A stretch of 64,000 nucleotides of DNA, taken from contig NZ_CADEPK010000021.1 in NCBI RefSeq assembly GCF_902829255.1, forward strand, positions 1-64,000, read 5' to 3'. This DNA is from Metabacillus niabensis (GTDB lineage Bacteria > Bacillota > Bacilli > Bacillales > Bacillaceae). The translations under genes and the position numbers were made by a program. The stretch's first letter is position 1, and each line of letters begins with the position of its first letter. Of the stretch, positions 43,652 through 52,272 are shown piece after piece. The notes beneath the pieces are model-generated. The model was given only the letters and a program-made list of their open reading frames with translations. It was not told where the DNA came from and ran no database searches.

Positions 43652-45070
43652 ATGAAGATTTGTTTACTAACCGAAGGATCCTATCCTTATGTAACAGGAG
43701 GGGTTTCGAGTTGGATACAATCAATGATGACAAATATGCCGCAACATGAATTTATTATCGTATCAATTTCGGCAAAAAAGGAGCAAGAGATGGTATCTCG
43801 TTATGAAGCTCCGAAAAACTTAGTTAAAATTTATGATATTTATCTTGATTCATTTCTTGAAGAAAATATCGAATCCGGCAAACGTTATGACATTTTAGAC
43901 GAAGAAAAGGAGGCATTCCGTTCTTTAATCGGAGGGAAGGAAATCAATTGGCCTGTTTTGTTTAATTTGCTTGTAAGCGATCGGATCGATTCCATTTTGA
44001 ATTTTCTAGCTAGTAAGGACTTTTTTGATATTGTCTATGACCTATGCAAAAAGGAATTTGTTCATGTCCCTTTCACAGATATGTTTTGGGCGCTTCGCTC
44101 AATGGTTCTGCCATTATTTATTTGCATTCAACAAAAAATACCTGAGGCAGATTTATATCACAGTGTTTCGACTGGCTACGCAGGTGTGCTAGGGGCGTTA
44201 GCAAAGCATCAATATCACAAGCCGTTTCTATTAACGGAGCATGGGATCTATACTCGTGAAAGAGAAGAGGAAATCATTAAAGCGGAATGGATTAAAGGGT
44301 ATTTTAAGGATATTTGGATCAATTATTTTTATAATTTATCAAACTGTGCCTATGAATATGCAAATGAAGTAACATCATTGTTTGAAAAAAATCGGGAAAT
44401 TCAAATAGAGCTTGGCTGTCCGCGGGAAAAAACAAGGGTGATTCCAAATGGTATTGATGTAGCTCGCTACAATGTAAAGAATCGCGAGAAAAAGGATGGA
44501 ATTCATATCGGTGCCGTTATCCGTGTTGTTCCAATTAAGGATATTAAAACAATGCTGCAAAGCTTTTCGATTGTTCAACAAGAGCTGCCAAACGCAACCT
44601 TTTATATCATTGGACCAACTGATGAAGATCTAGAATACTATCATGAGTGTCTCGATTTAGCTGAACGATTAGAGCTGAAAAACGTTATTTTTACTGGTGA
44701 AGCAAATGTAAGTGACTATTTAAAATTCCTCGATATCCTTGTTTTATCCAGCATTAGTGAAGGGCAGCCTCTTGTGATTCTTGAAGGATTTGCGATGGGC
44801 ATCCCATATGTAACAACAGATGTTGGCGGATGTTCAGAGTTGATATTAGGGACAAATGACGCTTTTGGCCGTGCTGGTACTGTTGTCCCTGTGATGCACT
44901 TTCATTTAATGGCAGAGGAAATCATTGAAATCGTAAGCAATCAGGAAAAGCGAAAAGAATATGGGAAAAATGGATTAAATAGAGTGCGAGAATTGTATAC
45001 AATCGAACAAATGATTAGTAGGTATGATTCATGTTATGAAAGGTGGAGCAATACGACATGGCCGGAATAG
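43652..45070 (+). CDS. pelF: Pel polysaccharide glycosyltransferase PelF
   Basis: Cytoplasmic GT4 glycosyltransferase, 472 residues, that polymerises the UDP-amino sugar. It opens MKICLLTEGSYPYVTGGVSSW, has HSVSTGYAG and LTEHGIYTREREEEI in the N-terminal fold, and the donor-binding IPNGIDV, ISEGQPLVILEGFAMGIPYVTTDVGG in the C-terminal fold; this E-x7-E-like region is typical of PelF. The ATG at 43652 lies 2 bases after the pelA stop, following GGGTG. It overlaps pelG by 13 bases. Confidence 0.93.
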   Translation: MKICLLTEGSYPYVTGGVSSWIQSMMTNMPQHEFIIVSISAKKEQEMVSRYEAPKNLVKIYDIYLDSFLEENIESGKRYDILDEEKEAFRSLIGGKEINWPVLFNLLVSDRIDSILNFLASKDFFDIVYDLCKKEFVHVPFTDMFWALRSMVLPLFICIQQKIPEADLYHSVSTGYAGVLGALAKHQYHKPFLLTEHGIYTREREEEIIKAEWIKGYFKDIWINYFYNLSNCAYEYANEVTSLFEKNREIQIELGCPREKTRVIPNGIDVARYNVKNREKKDGIHIGAVIRVVPIKDIKTMLQSFSIVQQELPNATFYIIGPTDEDLEYYHECLDLAERLELKNVIFTGEANVSDYLKFLDILVLSSISEGQPLVILEGFAMGIPYVTTDVGGCSELILGTNDAFGRAGTVVPVMHFHLMAEEIIEIVSNQEKRKEYGKNGLNRVRELYTIEQMISRYDSCYERWSNTTWPE

Positions 45071-46479
45071 GATTTCAACTGAAAGCATTATATGAACAAT
45101 CCTCTTTTATAGGAAAGCTTCGAGCTTATGGGTATTCAACTATTACTGCCGTCGGGCCGATGCTCCTTTCGATCATCCTTATCACGTGCTCTAAGGAATG
45201 GCTCATGCATTTGCATGTACCTTCGGGTGATGTAAATTTGTTTATGGCTGCTATCCAATATGCATTTGTCTTTTCACAGCTTTTAACAGGTGGATTTGTT
45301 TTCATCATATCCCGATATGTAGCCGATCAAACATTTATGAAAAAAGAGGAAAATGTGCTTTCTTCGATGTATGGCACAATTGGAATTGTTGTATTTTTAG
45401 GGTTGATTGCTTCAGTCTTATTTTATTGGACATCCCCTCTACCATTGTTATTTAAGCTCCTTTCTTATCTCTTTTTTACTGAGCTAAATATCATTTGGAT
45501 CCTTTCAATGTATGTTTCTGCATTAAAGGACTATAAAAAAATTGTAAAGAGCTATTTGATTGGAGTTATCATTGCTGGAATTAGTATTTGGGTGATGACT
45601 GAGGTTTTTCATTATACGAATGTCAATGCAATGCTTTTCTGTCTTGTGCTAGGATTTTTTTGCATTATGATGCTGTTAATGCATGATATTGCGAAATATT
45701 TCCAAGTGAACAATAAACGTTATTTTCAATTTCTCGTTTATCTTGAAAAACATCCAGCTTTGTTTTTAATAGGTGTATTTTATTACTTCGGGCTGTATGG
45801 TCATAATTTAGCGGTATGGCTTGGAGAAAGAAAAATCATTGTGGGAGATACATTTGTCATGGCGCCATCCTATGATACGCCGGTGTTCTATGCCTATTTG
45901 AGTATCATGCCTGCACTAATCCTGTTTATGGTAACTGTTGAAACAACATTTTATGACTCGTATAAAAAATACTATGGCCGGATCTTAAATGGCTACCCTT
46001 TAGAAGATATAGAAAATGCTAAGCATGAAATGTTTCGAGTGTTGAAGCATGAGATTTTATTTTTGTCACAAGTACAACTGTTAGTTACATTTATCTTTTT
46101 ATTTATTGGTGTCCGCTTTCTTCCTTTCTTAGGTATGACACAGGAACAAATTGATATTTTTATGATTGTCGTACTAGGCAGTTGGTTCTTAAGTTTAGTC
46201 ATTACTCTTTTCTTAATTCTTCTTTATTTTGATGAAAAAAGGGCGGCATGCTGGCTAATTGGCACATATGCGATTTTAAGCTTTTTGCTAACGTTTATTT
46301 CGATGAAGATCTTTCATCATTATGGAGCAGGTATGTTTGTTGCATCCTTGGTGGCATTGATTATCGGCTGCCGGATCTTCATGAATCGATTAAATGAAAT
46401 TGATTATACAACATTTTGCTCACAGCCTATTGTTTATCGTGAATCTGTAACAAAAATGGAGAGATTTTTTAAGGTTTAA
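45058..46479 (+). CDS. pelG: Pel polysaccharide exporter PelG
   Basis: 473-residue integral membrane protein with about 12 helices, of the MATE/Wzx-like (MOP) fold. It opens MAGIGFQLKALYEQSSFIGKLRAYGYSTI, as PelG proteins do, and pairs with PelF in all known clusters. ATG 45058 is preferred over GTG 45043, with AAGGTGG at 45039-45045. It exports the growing chain from PelF. The stop is followed by two inverted repeats before cotH. Confidence 0.93.
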   Translation: MAGIGFQLKALYEQSSFIGKLRAYGYSTITAVGPMLLSIILITCSKEWLMHLHVPSGDVNLFMAAIQYAFVFSQLLTGGFVFIISRYVADQTFMKKEENVLSSMYGTIGIVVFLGLIASVLFYWTSPLPLLFKLLSYLFFTELNIIWILSMYVSALKDYKKIVKSYLIGVIIAGISIWVMTEVFHYTNVNAMLFCLVLGFFCIMMLLMHDIAKYFQVNNKRYFQFLVYLEKHPALFLIGVFYYFGLYGHNLAVWLGERKIIVGDTFVMAPSYDTPVFYAYLSIMPALILFMVTVETTFYDSYKKYYGRILNGYPLEDIENAKHEMFRVLKHEILFLSQVQLLVTFIFLFIGVRFLPFLGMTQEQIDIFMIVVLGSWFLSLVITLFLILLYFDEKRAACWLIGTYAILSFLLTFISMKIFHHYGAGMFVASLVALIIGCRIFMNRLNEIDYTTFCSQPIVYRESVTKMERFFKV

Positions 46480-46511
46480 GAAAGTATTGCTTTTTTGAGG
46501 TCACAAGTCAA

Positions 46512-46578
46512 ATCAGAATTAAGGTAAAGAACACCTTTTATTCTGATTCGCCTTGTTTGCCCGAAGCTGAACAAGGCG
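46512..46578. repeat. Two hairpins between pelG and the CotH gene
   Basis: ATCAGAAT (46512-46519) pairs with ATTCTGAT (46540-46547), and CGCCTTGTT (46549-46557) with AACAAGGCG (46570-46578). Neither is followed by a T-run, so they may act as an RNA processing or stability element or partial terminator rather than a full stop. Confidence 0.5.
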
Positions 46579-46628
46579 CTTGCGCATTTCTAAAGAGTCG
46601 GCGGCATGTAGGAAAAGGAGAGAGGTAT

Positions 46629-48356
46629 GTGAAGAAAATACCATACTTGAAAACATCGTTAGTTTTCATTGTCATTTTTATTATGCTATTGATGATAAAA
46701 ACCTTTGCTTCTGAACAAGGAGAGGTCGTTCAAGAAAAAACAGCGTCAGTTGACAAGGTTGAAAAAATCGATGAAACACTTGTGGAAGATAAGCGTGTTT
46801 ATGAAGACCATAATGGAAATGAATTAAAGCATGTATATATAACAATTTTTGATCAAGAAACAGTTCCAGAAAATGATATTACCTTCTATGAATTAAATGA
46901 ATCATATAAAGAATATAGCAATCTCGATGATGGCCCAAAGCTGGATATTTTATTTCAAACAGGTACGTCTGAAGGACCGGAAAAAAGTGGGTTTATCGAG
47001 TCAGGCAAAAGTGCACCAAATGCTACCATTGAACTGCGGGGACGATCAAGTAGACTTGAGGCACAAAAGTCATATAAAATTCGCTTAGGTGATAATGGTG
47101 GCTTATGGTACGGACAGTCTGTGCTGAATTTGAATAAGCATGCCGATGATAAAACACGTGTCCGAAATAAGCTAGCCTTTGATTATTTTAAGGAAATTCC
47201 TGATTTAATTAGTTTACGAACAGATTTTGTTCAGCTTCATGTAAAGGATTTAACGAATCCTAATTCAACGGGCAGTTTTGAGGACTATGGTCTATACACA
47301 CATATCGAACAGCTAAACGAAGATGCTCTTGCGGCTAGAGGTCTTAACCCGGATGGCCATTTATATAAGGCGGAAAACTTTGAATTTTATCGATACCCGG
47401 ATAAGCTGAAGCTTTCAACAGATCCTGAATATGATAAAAAGGCATTCGAATCTGTTTTAAAAATAAGCGGCAATGAGCAGCATGATGAATTACTTAAAAT
47501 GCTTGATGATGTAAATGATCTTTCGAAGCCATTTGACGAAGTATTTGCTAAATATTTTAATGAGGATAACTATTTAACATGGTTAGCTGTCAATATTTTA
47601 TTCGGTAACTATGACACGATGTCGACAAATTATTATTTGTACAGCCCTCTTAATTCTGATAAGTGGTACTTTATCCCTTGGGATTTTGATAAAGCTTTAG
47701 GGCGAGATGCAGAAAGAACCGATAATTTTCCAGATTGGCAAATGGGGATCCAACGTTATTGGGGTACTGTGATTCATAAGCGATACCTTAGTGATCCTGA
47801 AAATGTGGAAAAACTAACGGCAAAAATAACTGAGCTTTCGTCAATCATTAATGAAGAGTCAACGAAAAGCAAAATAGATTCCTATTATCCAACGATTAAA
47901 CCATTTGTTGTGAAAAACCCTGATCTGAAATATTTAAACATTGAAGCATCTGCATTTGACAGTCATTATCAAGAGCTTAAAGGTGTCACAACCCGTTATG
48001 AAAAATTATATAAAGAATCGTTAGAGCATCCAATGCCGATTTTCTTAAATTATCAAAGAGAAAACAATAAGGATCGTTTTACATGGGAGCATTCACATGA
48101 TTTACAAGGTGATTTGCTAACATATGAATTTCAATTAAGCAAAGATCCATCTTTTCAGTCGACCATCGTTGATATAAAAGATGCGAAAAACTTTACTTAT
48201 GAAATGGACCCACTATCTCCAGGGCGTTACTATTGGCGTGTCCACATTAAAGACGAAAAGGGAAATACGCAAATCCCATTTGATTACTTTAAGGATAATT
48301 CAAGGGTTGTTCATTGGGGTATACAAGAAATTATCGTGAAAAAGGGAGAAAGTTAA
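46629..48356 (+). CDS. CotH-kinase family protein, membrane-anchored
   Basis: 575 residues. A single N-terminal membrane segment (about 8-25, LVFIVIFIMLLMIKTFA) puts the rest outside the cell. The CotH domain spans about 80-440: ATIELRGRSSRLEAQKSYKIRL, RNKLAFDYFKE, GLYTHIEQLNEDALAARGLN and WYFIPWDFDKALGRD, the atypical-kinase metal and nucleotide motifs. The C-terminal 100 residues look like a fibronectin-type fold (YEFQLSKDPSF ... PGRYYWRVHIKD). GTG 46629 follows AAAAGGAGAG. It abuts the VTC gene. Its substrate, protein or polysaccharide, is unknown. Confidence 0.85.
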   Translation: MKKIPYLKTSLVFIVIFIMLLMIKTFASEQGEVVQEKTASVDKVEKIDETLVEDKRVYEDHNGNELKHVYITIFDQETVPENDITFYELNESYKEYSNLDDGPKLDILFQTGTSEGPEKSGFIESGKSAPNATIELRGRSSRLEAQKSYKIRLGDNGGLWYGQSVLNLNKHADDKTRVRNKLAFDYFKEIPDLISLRTDFVQLHVKDLTNPNSTGSFEDYGLYTHIEQLNEDALAARGLNPDGHLYKAENFEFYRYPDKLKLSTDPEYDKKAFESVLKISGNEQHDELLKMLDDVNDLSKPFDEVFAKYFNEDNYLTWLAVNILFGNYDTMSTNYYLYSPLNSDKWYFIPWDFDKALGRDAERTDNFPDWQMGIQRYWGTVIHKRYLSDPENVEKLTAKITELSSIINEESTKSKIDSYYPTIKPFVVKNPDLKYLNIEASAFDSHYQELKGVTTRYEKLYKESLEHPMPIFLNYQRENNKDRFTWEHSHDLQGDLLTYEFQLSKDPSFQSTIVDIKDAKNFTYEMDPLSPGRYYWRVHIKDEKGNTQIPFDYFKDNSRVVHWGIQEIIVKKGES

Positions 48357-49055
48357 GTGAAGAAATTTCGTCATGAGTTAAAATACTATATCAATGAACA
48401 TGATTACTTAACACTTCGTCGTAAAATTGGGGTTGTTCTTAAGCAGGATAACAATTCAATTAACCAGCAAGGATATTTAATAAGAAGTCTTTATTTTGAT
48501 AATATCCATGATCATGATTTATTTCATAAAAACAATGGAATTCTTCGTCGGAAAAAATTTAGAATCCGTATTTATAATCACTCTGATAAAGTAATTAAGC
48601 TAGAAAAAAAGAGTCGACAAGGTGAATATATTTTAAAAACATCTGCTGAAATTACAAAGGATGAGTACTTTAAAATTCTTGATTGGGACTATGAATTTCT
48701 GAAAGAAAAGGAACAGCCGATTTATAAGGAGTTTTATCATTATCTTAATAGTGAGTATATGCGCCCACGAGTTATCGTTGATTATGTTCGCGAGGCATAT
48801 ATCGGTCATATAAGTAATGTTCGAATTACCTTTGACAAGGAATTAAGTGTTGTAACAGATTCGATTGATCTTTTTAATCCGAATCATACTACACAAGAAG
48901 TGTTAGTCCATCCACAAATGATTTTAGAAGTGAAATATGATGAATTTTTACCAGATTATATTCGGAAGCTGCTTCAGCTTGATGCCCATAACCGATCAGC
49001 TATTTCAAAGTATGTGTTATGCCGCATGAAATCAATCGAATATCATGGTAGTTAA
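48357..49055 (+). CDS. VTC-domain (polyphosphate polymerase-like) protein
   Basis: 232 residues of the CYTH/VTC tunnel fold: FRHELKYYINEHDY, YLIRSLYFDN, KKFRIRIYN, KVIKLEKKSRQG and LEVKYDEFLPDYIRKLL show the alternating basic and acidic residues that line the triphosphate tunnel. In yeast Vtc4 this domain makes polyphosphate from ATP. GTG start immediately after the CotH stop, so it is co-translated with it. Cytoplasmic; no membrane segment. Activity here is inferred from the fold only. Confidence 0.87.
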   Translation: MKKFRHELKYYINEHDYLTLRRKIGVVLKQDNNSINQQGYLIRSLYFDNIHDHDLFHKNNGILRRKKFRIRIYNHSDKVIKLEKKSRQGEYILKTSAEITKDEYFKILDWDYEFLKEKEQPIYKEFYHYLNSEYMRPRVIVDYVREAYIGHISNVRITFDKELSVVTDSIDLFNPNHTTQEVLVHPQMILEVKYDEFLPDYIRKLLQLDAHNRSAISKYVLCRMKSIEYHGS

Positions 49056-49069
49056 AGAGAGGAAAAACT

Positions 49070-49753
49070 ATGGGGAATGAAGTTACGAATTTCAATGATA
49101 TTTTAAAAAATAGCTTTTTGAATGAGAGTATGTTTGGGAACTTATCTGCGATAGATATTTTGCTAGGGCTATTAACAGCCTTTATGACAGGTGCGTTTAT
49201 TTACTTTATCTATAAGATTACGTACAAGGGTGTTTTATATAGCCCTAGCTTTAATCTGACTCTCCTTATTATGACAATGATTACTGCTCTTGTTATTATG
49301 ACAATCAGTACAAATGTTGTGCTTTCACTTGGTATGGTTGGTGCACTGAGTATCGTTCGTTTTCGTACAGCCATTAAGGATCCGCTTGATGTTGTCTTTA
49401 TGTTTTGGGCAATTGCGGCAGGTATATCGAGCGGGGCTGGGCTATATCTCCTTACGTTTATCGGAGCTATTGTGATCGGGATTGTCATCTTCGTATTATC
49501 ACGGAAAAAGCATACCGATATTGTCTATCTTCTAGTCATTCATTATACAGAGGAAGCGAATGATGAGGTGAAGCGGGAGCTACAAAAATTAAACTACACA
49601 TTAAAATCCAAAGTTGTCCGTAAGAAGCATATTGAATTAACAGCCGAAATCGGTTTGAAAATTGACAATACATCCTTTATGGACAAATTAGGCGAGCTAA
49701 ATGGTGTACAAGATGTCTCCTTAGTGCAATATAATGGGGATTATGCGGTATAA
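49070..49753 (+). CDS. DUF4956 membrane protein
   Basis: 227 residues. Four hydrophobic helices in the first 145 residues, with the family motif LGMVGALSIVRFRTAIKDPLD between helices two and three, then a cytoplasmic ferredoxin-like tail of about 80 residues (YLLVIHYTEEANDEVKRELQ). DUF4956 genes often neighbour VTC and CotH genes; the biochemical role is unknown. AGAGGAAAAAC precedes the ATG, and a strong terminator closes the operon. Confidence 0.87.
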   Translation: MGNEVTNFNDILKNSFLNESMFGNLSAIDILLGLLTAFMTGAFIYFIYKITYKGVLYSPSFNLTLLIMTMITALVIMTISTNVVLSLGMVGALSIVRFRTAIKDPLDVVFMFWAIAAGISSGAGLYLLTFIGAIVIGIVIFVLSRKKHTDIVYLLVIHYTEEANDEVKRELQKLNYTLKSKVVRKKHIELTAEIGLKIDNTSFMDKLGELNGVQDVSLVQYNGDYAV

Positions 49754-49766
49754 ATTGTGTAGTAAG

Positions 49767-49805
49767 AACAACAACCTTGGGAAAGTCCCCAAGGTTGTTG
49801 TTTGT
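49767..49805. terminator. Bidirectional terminator between DUF4956 and the hydrolase
   Basis: AACAACAACCTTGGG at 49767-49781 pairs perfectly with CCCAAGGTTGTTGTT at 49788-49802. T-rich on both sides, it ends the pel-cotH-VTC-DUF4956 transcript and the convergent hydrolase gene. Confidence 0.9.
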
Positions 49806-49819
49806 TTTACTTAACATTT

Positions 49820-50644
49820 TTATTGATAGGTATCATCCTTACGAAGGAATGCAGGGAATTTATGCTTCTTGCTAGCCTTTAAACTGTCTTCATCGGTAAC
49901 GACGGTTAGGACTCGAACCTTTCCAGCGCGCTGCTCCTTTATTAAATAGGCTAACCATTTTTTTGCCCATTCACTTTCCTCGATATCATGTGCTTTAAAG
50001 CTCTCCCATAATATCCCCTCGACATATGGATGTGAAGTCGATTCATAGGTTTCAAAGCCGCGATTTTGAATAATGTCAAGTTCAGGGTATTGCTTTTCGA
50101 TCTCTTTAAGCAAAGCGGCATAGCCAACTTTCATGTCACGATATACCTTGTCATCCTCATGAAAATAGTATGCAAGATCATCGACAGTATCGAAAAAAAT
50201 GCCGTCTAATTGATTATCTGCAATATAGGTTTTTATTTTCCAAAGCAAAATCTCGCGATAATGAGGTTGGCGCAAATCCATCACATACGTATCCCACTCA
50301 TTTACATAGATTCGCTCTCCATTTAAACGGGCATAATCAGTAGGTAAAAGTCGTTCTTTTAGCTCCTGATTCCAATTTTCCAGCTGCATCAAACTGACAT
50401 AACCGAATAATTTGACGTCAGATTCCTTTAAATGGTTGATATCTTTCTTGGAAAAAGCTGTAGGTTCGAAGATTAATGCATCCTGATCTTGTAATTCCGT
50501 TAATTTTTGTTTATCAGGCTCTCCATAATAAATGGAAAAGCTATGAACACCCCGTAATGGCCCAGACCAAAACATATCAATGAGCCCTTTCGTAAGTAAT
50601 AAAATGATTAAACTTAAGAAAAACCATATCAAGTACCTCTTCAT
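49820..50644 (-). CDS. GH114-like endo-alpha-1,4-polygalactosaminidase, membrane-anchored
   Basis: 274 residues. An N-terminal signal anchor (LIWFFLSLIILLLTKGLI) is followed by a TIM-barrel resembling GH114 and the hydrolase domain of PelA: LFGYVSLMQLENW, YVMDLRQPHYREIL, LDGIFFDTVDDLAYY (candidate catalytic Asp) and VEGILWESFKAHD (candidate Glu). Its expected substrate, a galactosamine polymer, is the chemistry of Pel. It converges on the pel transcript. On its strand GGTGGG precedes the ATG. It is likely the separated hydrolase missing from this PelA. Confidence 0.8.
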   Translation of the reverse strand: MKRYLIWFFLSLIILLLTKGLIDMFWSGPLRGVHSFSIYYGEPDKQKLTELQDQDALIFEPTAFSKKDINHLKESDVKLFGYVSLMQLENWNQELKERLLPTDYARLNGERIYVNEWDTYVMDLRQPHYREILLWKIKTYIADNQLDGIFFDTVDDLAYYFHEDDKVYRDMKVGYAALLKEIEKQYPELDIIQNRGFETYESTSHPYVEGILWESFKAHDIEESEWAKKWLAYLIKEQRAGKVRVLTVVTDEDSLKASKKHKFPAFLRKDDTYQ

Positions 50645-50707
50645 TTTCCCACCATTTTCAATGTGATTATTTTAGCGCAAATCTTATATGAATAATTTTA
50701 TGAATAA

Positions 50708-51841
50708 TTACTTAGATACCTCGGAGCTTTGAAATGATAGGGTATGATACATTTCAGTAATTGATTTGTCAGGCTTAATACCTAAATCCTGCTGAAGGAC
50801 TCTTTTATACTCATTAAATAGTTTAATGGCTTCAGGCTTATTGCCTTGCTTTATATAGAGATTAATTGATTTTTGAATGTTCTCATCTAAGTACGGGTTA
50901 ATTTTTCTTTGAACCTCTAAATAGTAGAGAGCTTTATTTGCATCTAAATTCTCATAATATTCGATAACTCTGTTAAGCAGCAGCATAACCTTTCGATGGT
51001 ACTCCTGTGATTTGTCATATGTCCATTCATATGCATTTAACTCCATATACGCACCAGTGTATAATTGGAGAATTTTTTCTGTATGATGAATGTTTGATCT
51101 ATTAATCACATTTAAGGTTTGGTATACATGATCAAATTCAAATACATCACAGCTTACAGGATCCAATGAAAGACAATAGGATTGATTCGAGAACGTTAGG
51201 CATTTTGAATATCCTATGCTTTCTAGTGTTTTTCGAATAAACGAAAGATTTGTATGAAGATTAATTTTTGCCTTTTTATAATCAGTTCCAGGCCATATTT
51301 TTTCTATTAATAGATCCCGGTTGATATAAGTATCCATATGTGAAAAAAGGTAGGCAAATAATTCCTTCCCTTTGGCAGTTCTAAAATTTATTAATTCTCC
51401 TTTATGTAACACTTGAAATTCATTGAAAAATTTTACAGTTAAAGGCACCTTTGCTTCTTGTGCTTCAATTTTAGTTGCAATTGCTTCAGTCAGCCTTTTT
51501 ATCGTGATTTCGAGTCTTTCCGAAGTAACAGGCTTAAGTAAATAATCAACGGAATTCAGTTCAAATGCTTTAACAGCATATTCAGAATGAGCAGTGACGA
51601 ATACGATATGGATTGATGGTTGAAGCGAAAGAATTTCTTCTGCCAAGTCAATGCCATTTATGCCAGGCATTTCAATGTCTAAGAAAACGACATCTACTTT
51701 ATCCTTGCGTAAGTCAGCTAAAATGTGTTCTTCATTCATGTATGTTTTCTTTATACATATATTTGGATAGTTCTGTAACATATGTTTTAAATAAATAGAA
51801 GAAAGTTCTTCATCATCAATAATGATTGCTTGAATCAACAT
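50708..51841 (-). CDS. Response regulator with winged helix and BTAD (SARP-like) domain
   Basis: 377 residues. The receiver domain is at 1-120 (IIIDDEE, phospho-Asp55 in VFLDIEMPG, LLKPVTSERL). A winged-helix DNA-binding domain follows at about 140-215 (FRTAKGKELFAYLFSHMDTYINRDLLIEKIWP), then a bacterial transcriptional activator domain with TPR-like repeats to the end. This receiver-wHTH-BTAD order is known in Firmicutes. No kinase is adjacent, so it is an orphan here. AAGGAGGAAAT precedes the start on its strand. 63 bases separate it from the hydrolase, which suggests co-transcription. Confidence 0.85.
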   Translation of the reverse strand: MLIQAIIIDDEELSSIYLKHMLQNYPNICIKKTYMNEEHILADLRKDKVDVVFLDIEMPGINGIDLAEEILSLQPSIHIVFVTAHSEYAVKAFELNSVDYLLKPVTSERLEITIKRLTEAIATKIEAQEAKVPLTVKFFNEFQVLHKGELINFRTAKGKELFAYLFSHMDTYINRDLLIEKIWPGTDYKKAKINLHTNLSFIRKTLESIGYSKCLTFSNQSYCLSLDPVSCDVFEFDHVYQTLNVINRSNIHHTEKILQLYTGAYMELNAYEWTYDKSQEYHRKVMLLLNRVIEYYENLDANKALYYLEVQRKINPYLDENIQKSINLYIKQGNKPEAIKLFNEYKRVLQQDLGIKPDKSITEMYHTLSFQSSEVSK

Positions 51842-51911
51842 ATTTCCTCCTTACTCAAGTTTCTTTTCCGCTCGAACGTATCTACAATTATTATACACAA
51901 ATAAAATTTAC

Positions 51912-52130
51912 CAAGGCTCTTTTTTACAATATTATGTTTTTATAAACAATGTAAAGGTTGATTGGAGCGAAAGTGCGAGACTCCTGCGGGATGCGTGGGA
52001 GAGGTAAGACCCCGCAGGTGTTTACACCGAGGAGGCTTACCACCCACCCCGCGGAAAGCGAGTACTGTAGCGGAAATCAACCAAAACTACTACTAATAAA
52101 AAGCAACAAAGTTTACGAACCAGCCTTTAC
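51912..52130 (+). repeat. Dispersed Bacillaceae repeat, copy 5
   Basis: AAGGCT at the left end mirrors AGCCTT at the right, then GGTTGATTGGAGCGAAAG, GCGAGACTCCTGCGGG, AAGACCCCGCAGG, CCGAGGAGGCTTACC, CCGCGGAAAGCG and TAGCGGAAATCAACC. The internal hairpins are intact, so this copy is relatively young. It fills most of the gap between the response regulator and the CNNM gene. Confidence 0.85.
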
Positions 52131-52272
52131 CAAAAAAGGGTTGTAAATCTAAGTATGATAGAAAATTCACGAAAAAATTGAGAAATTATTAGGTGAAAAT
52201 GTGAAATTTGGGAATGATAACGATATTAATTTTAATGAAATTAGAGCACACACTTGCTCGGAGGTCGGTATC

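Noticed and set aside
51958-52146. 62-codon frame MIGAKVRDSCGM...
   Set aside because: It lies wholly in dispersed repeat copy 5; the translation is low complexity and has no ribosome site.
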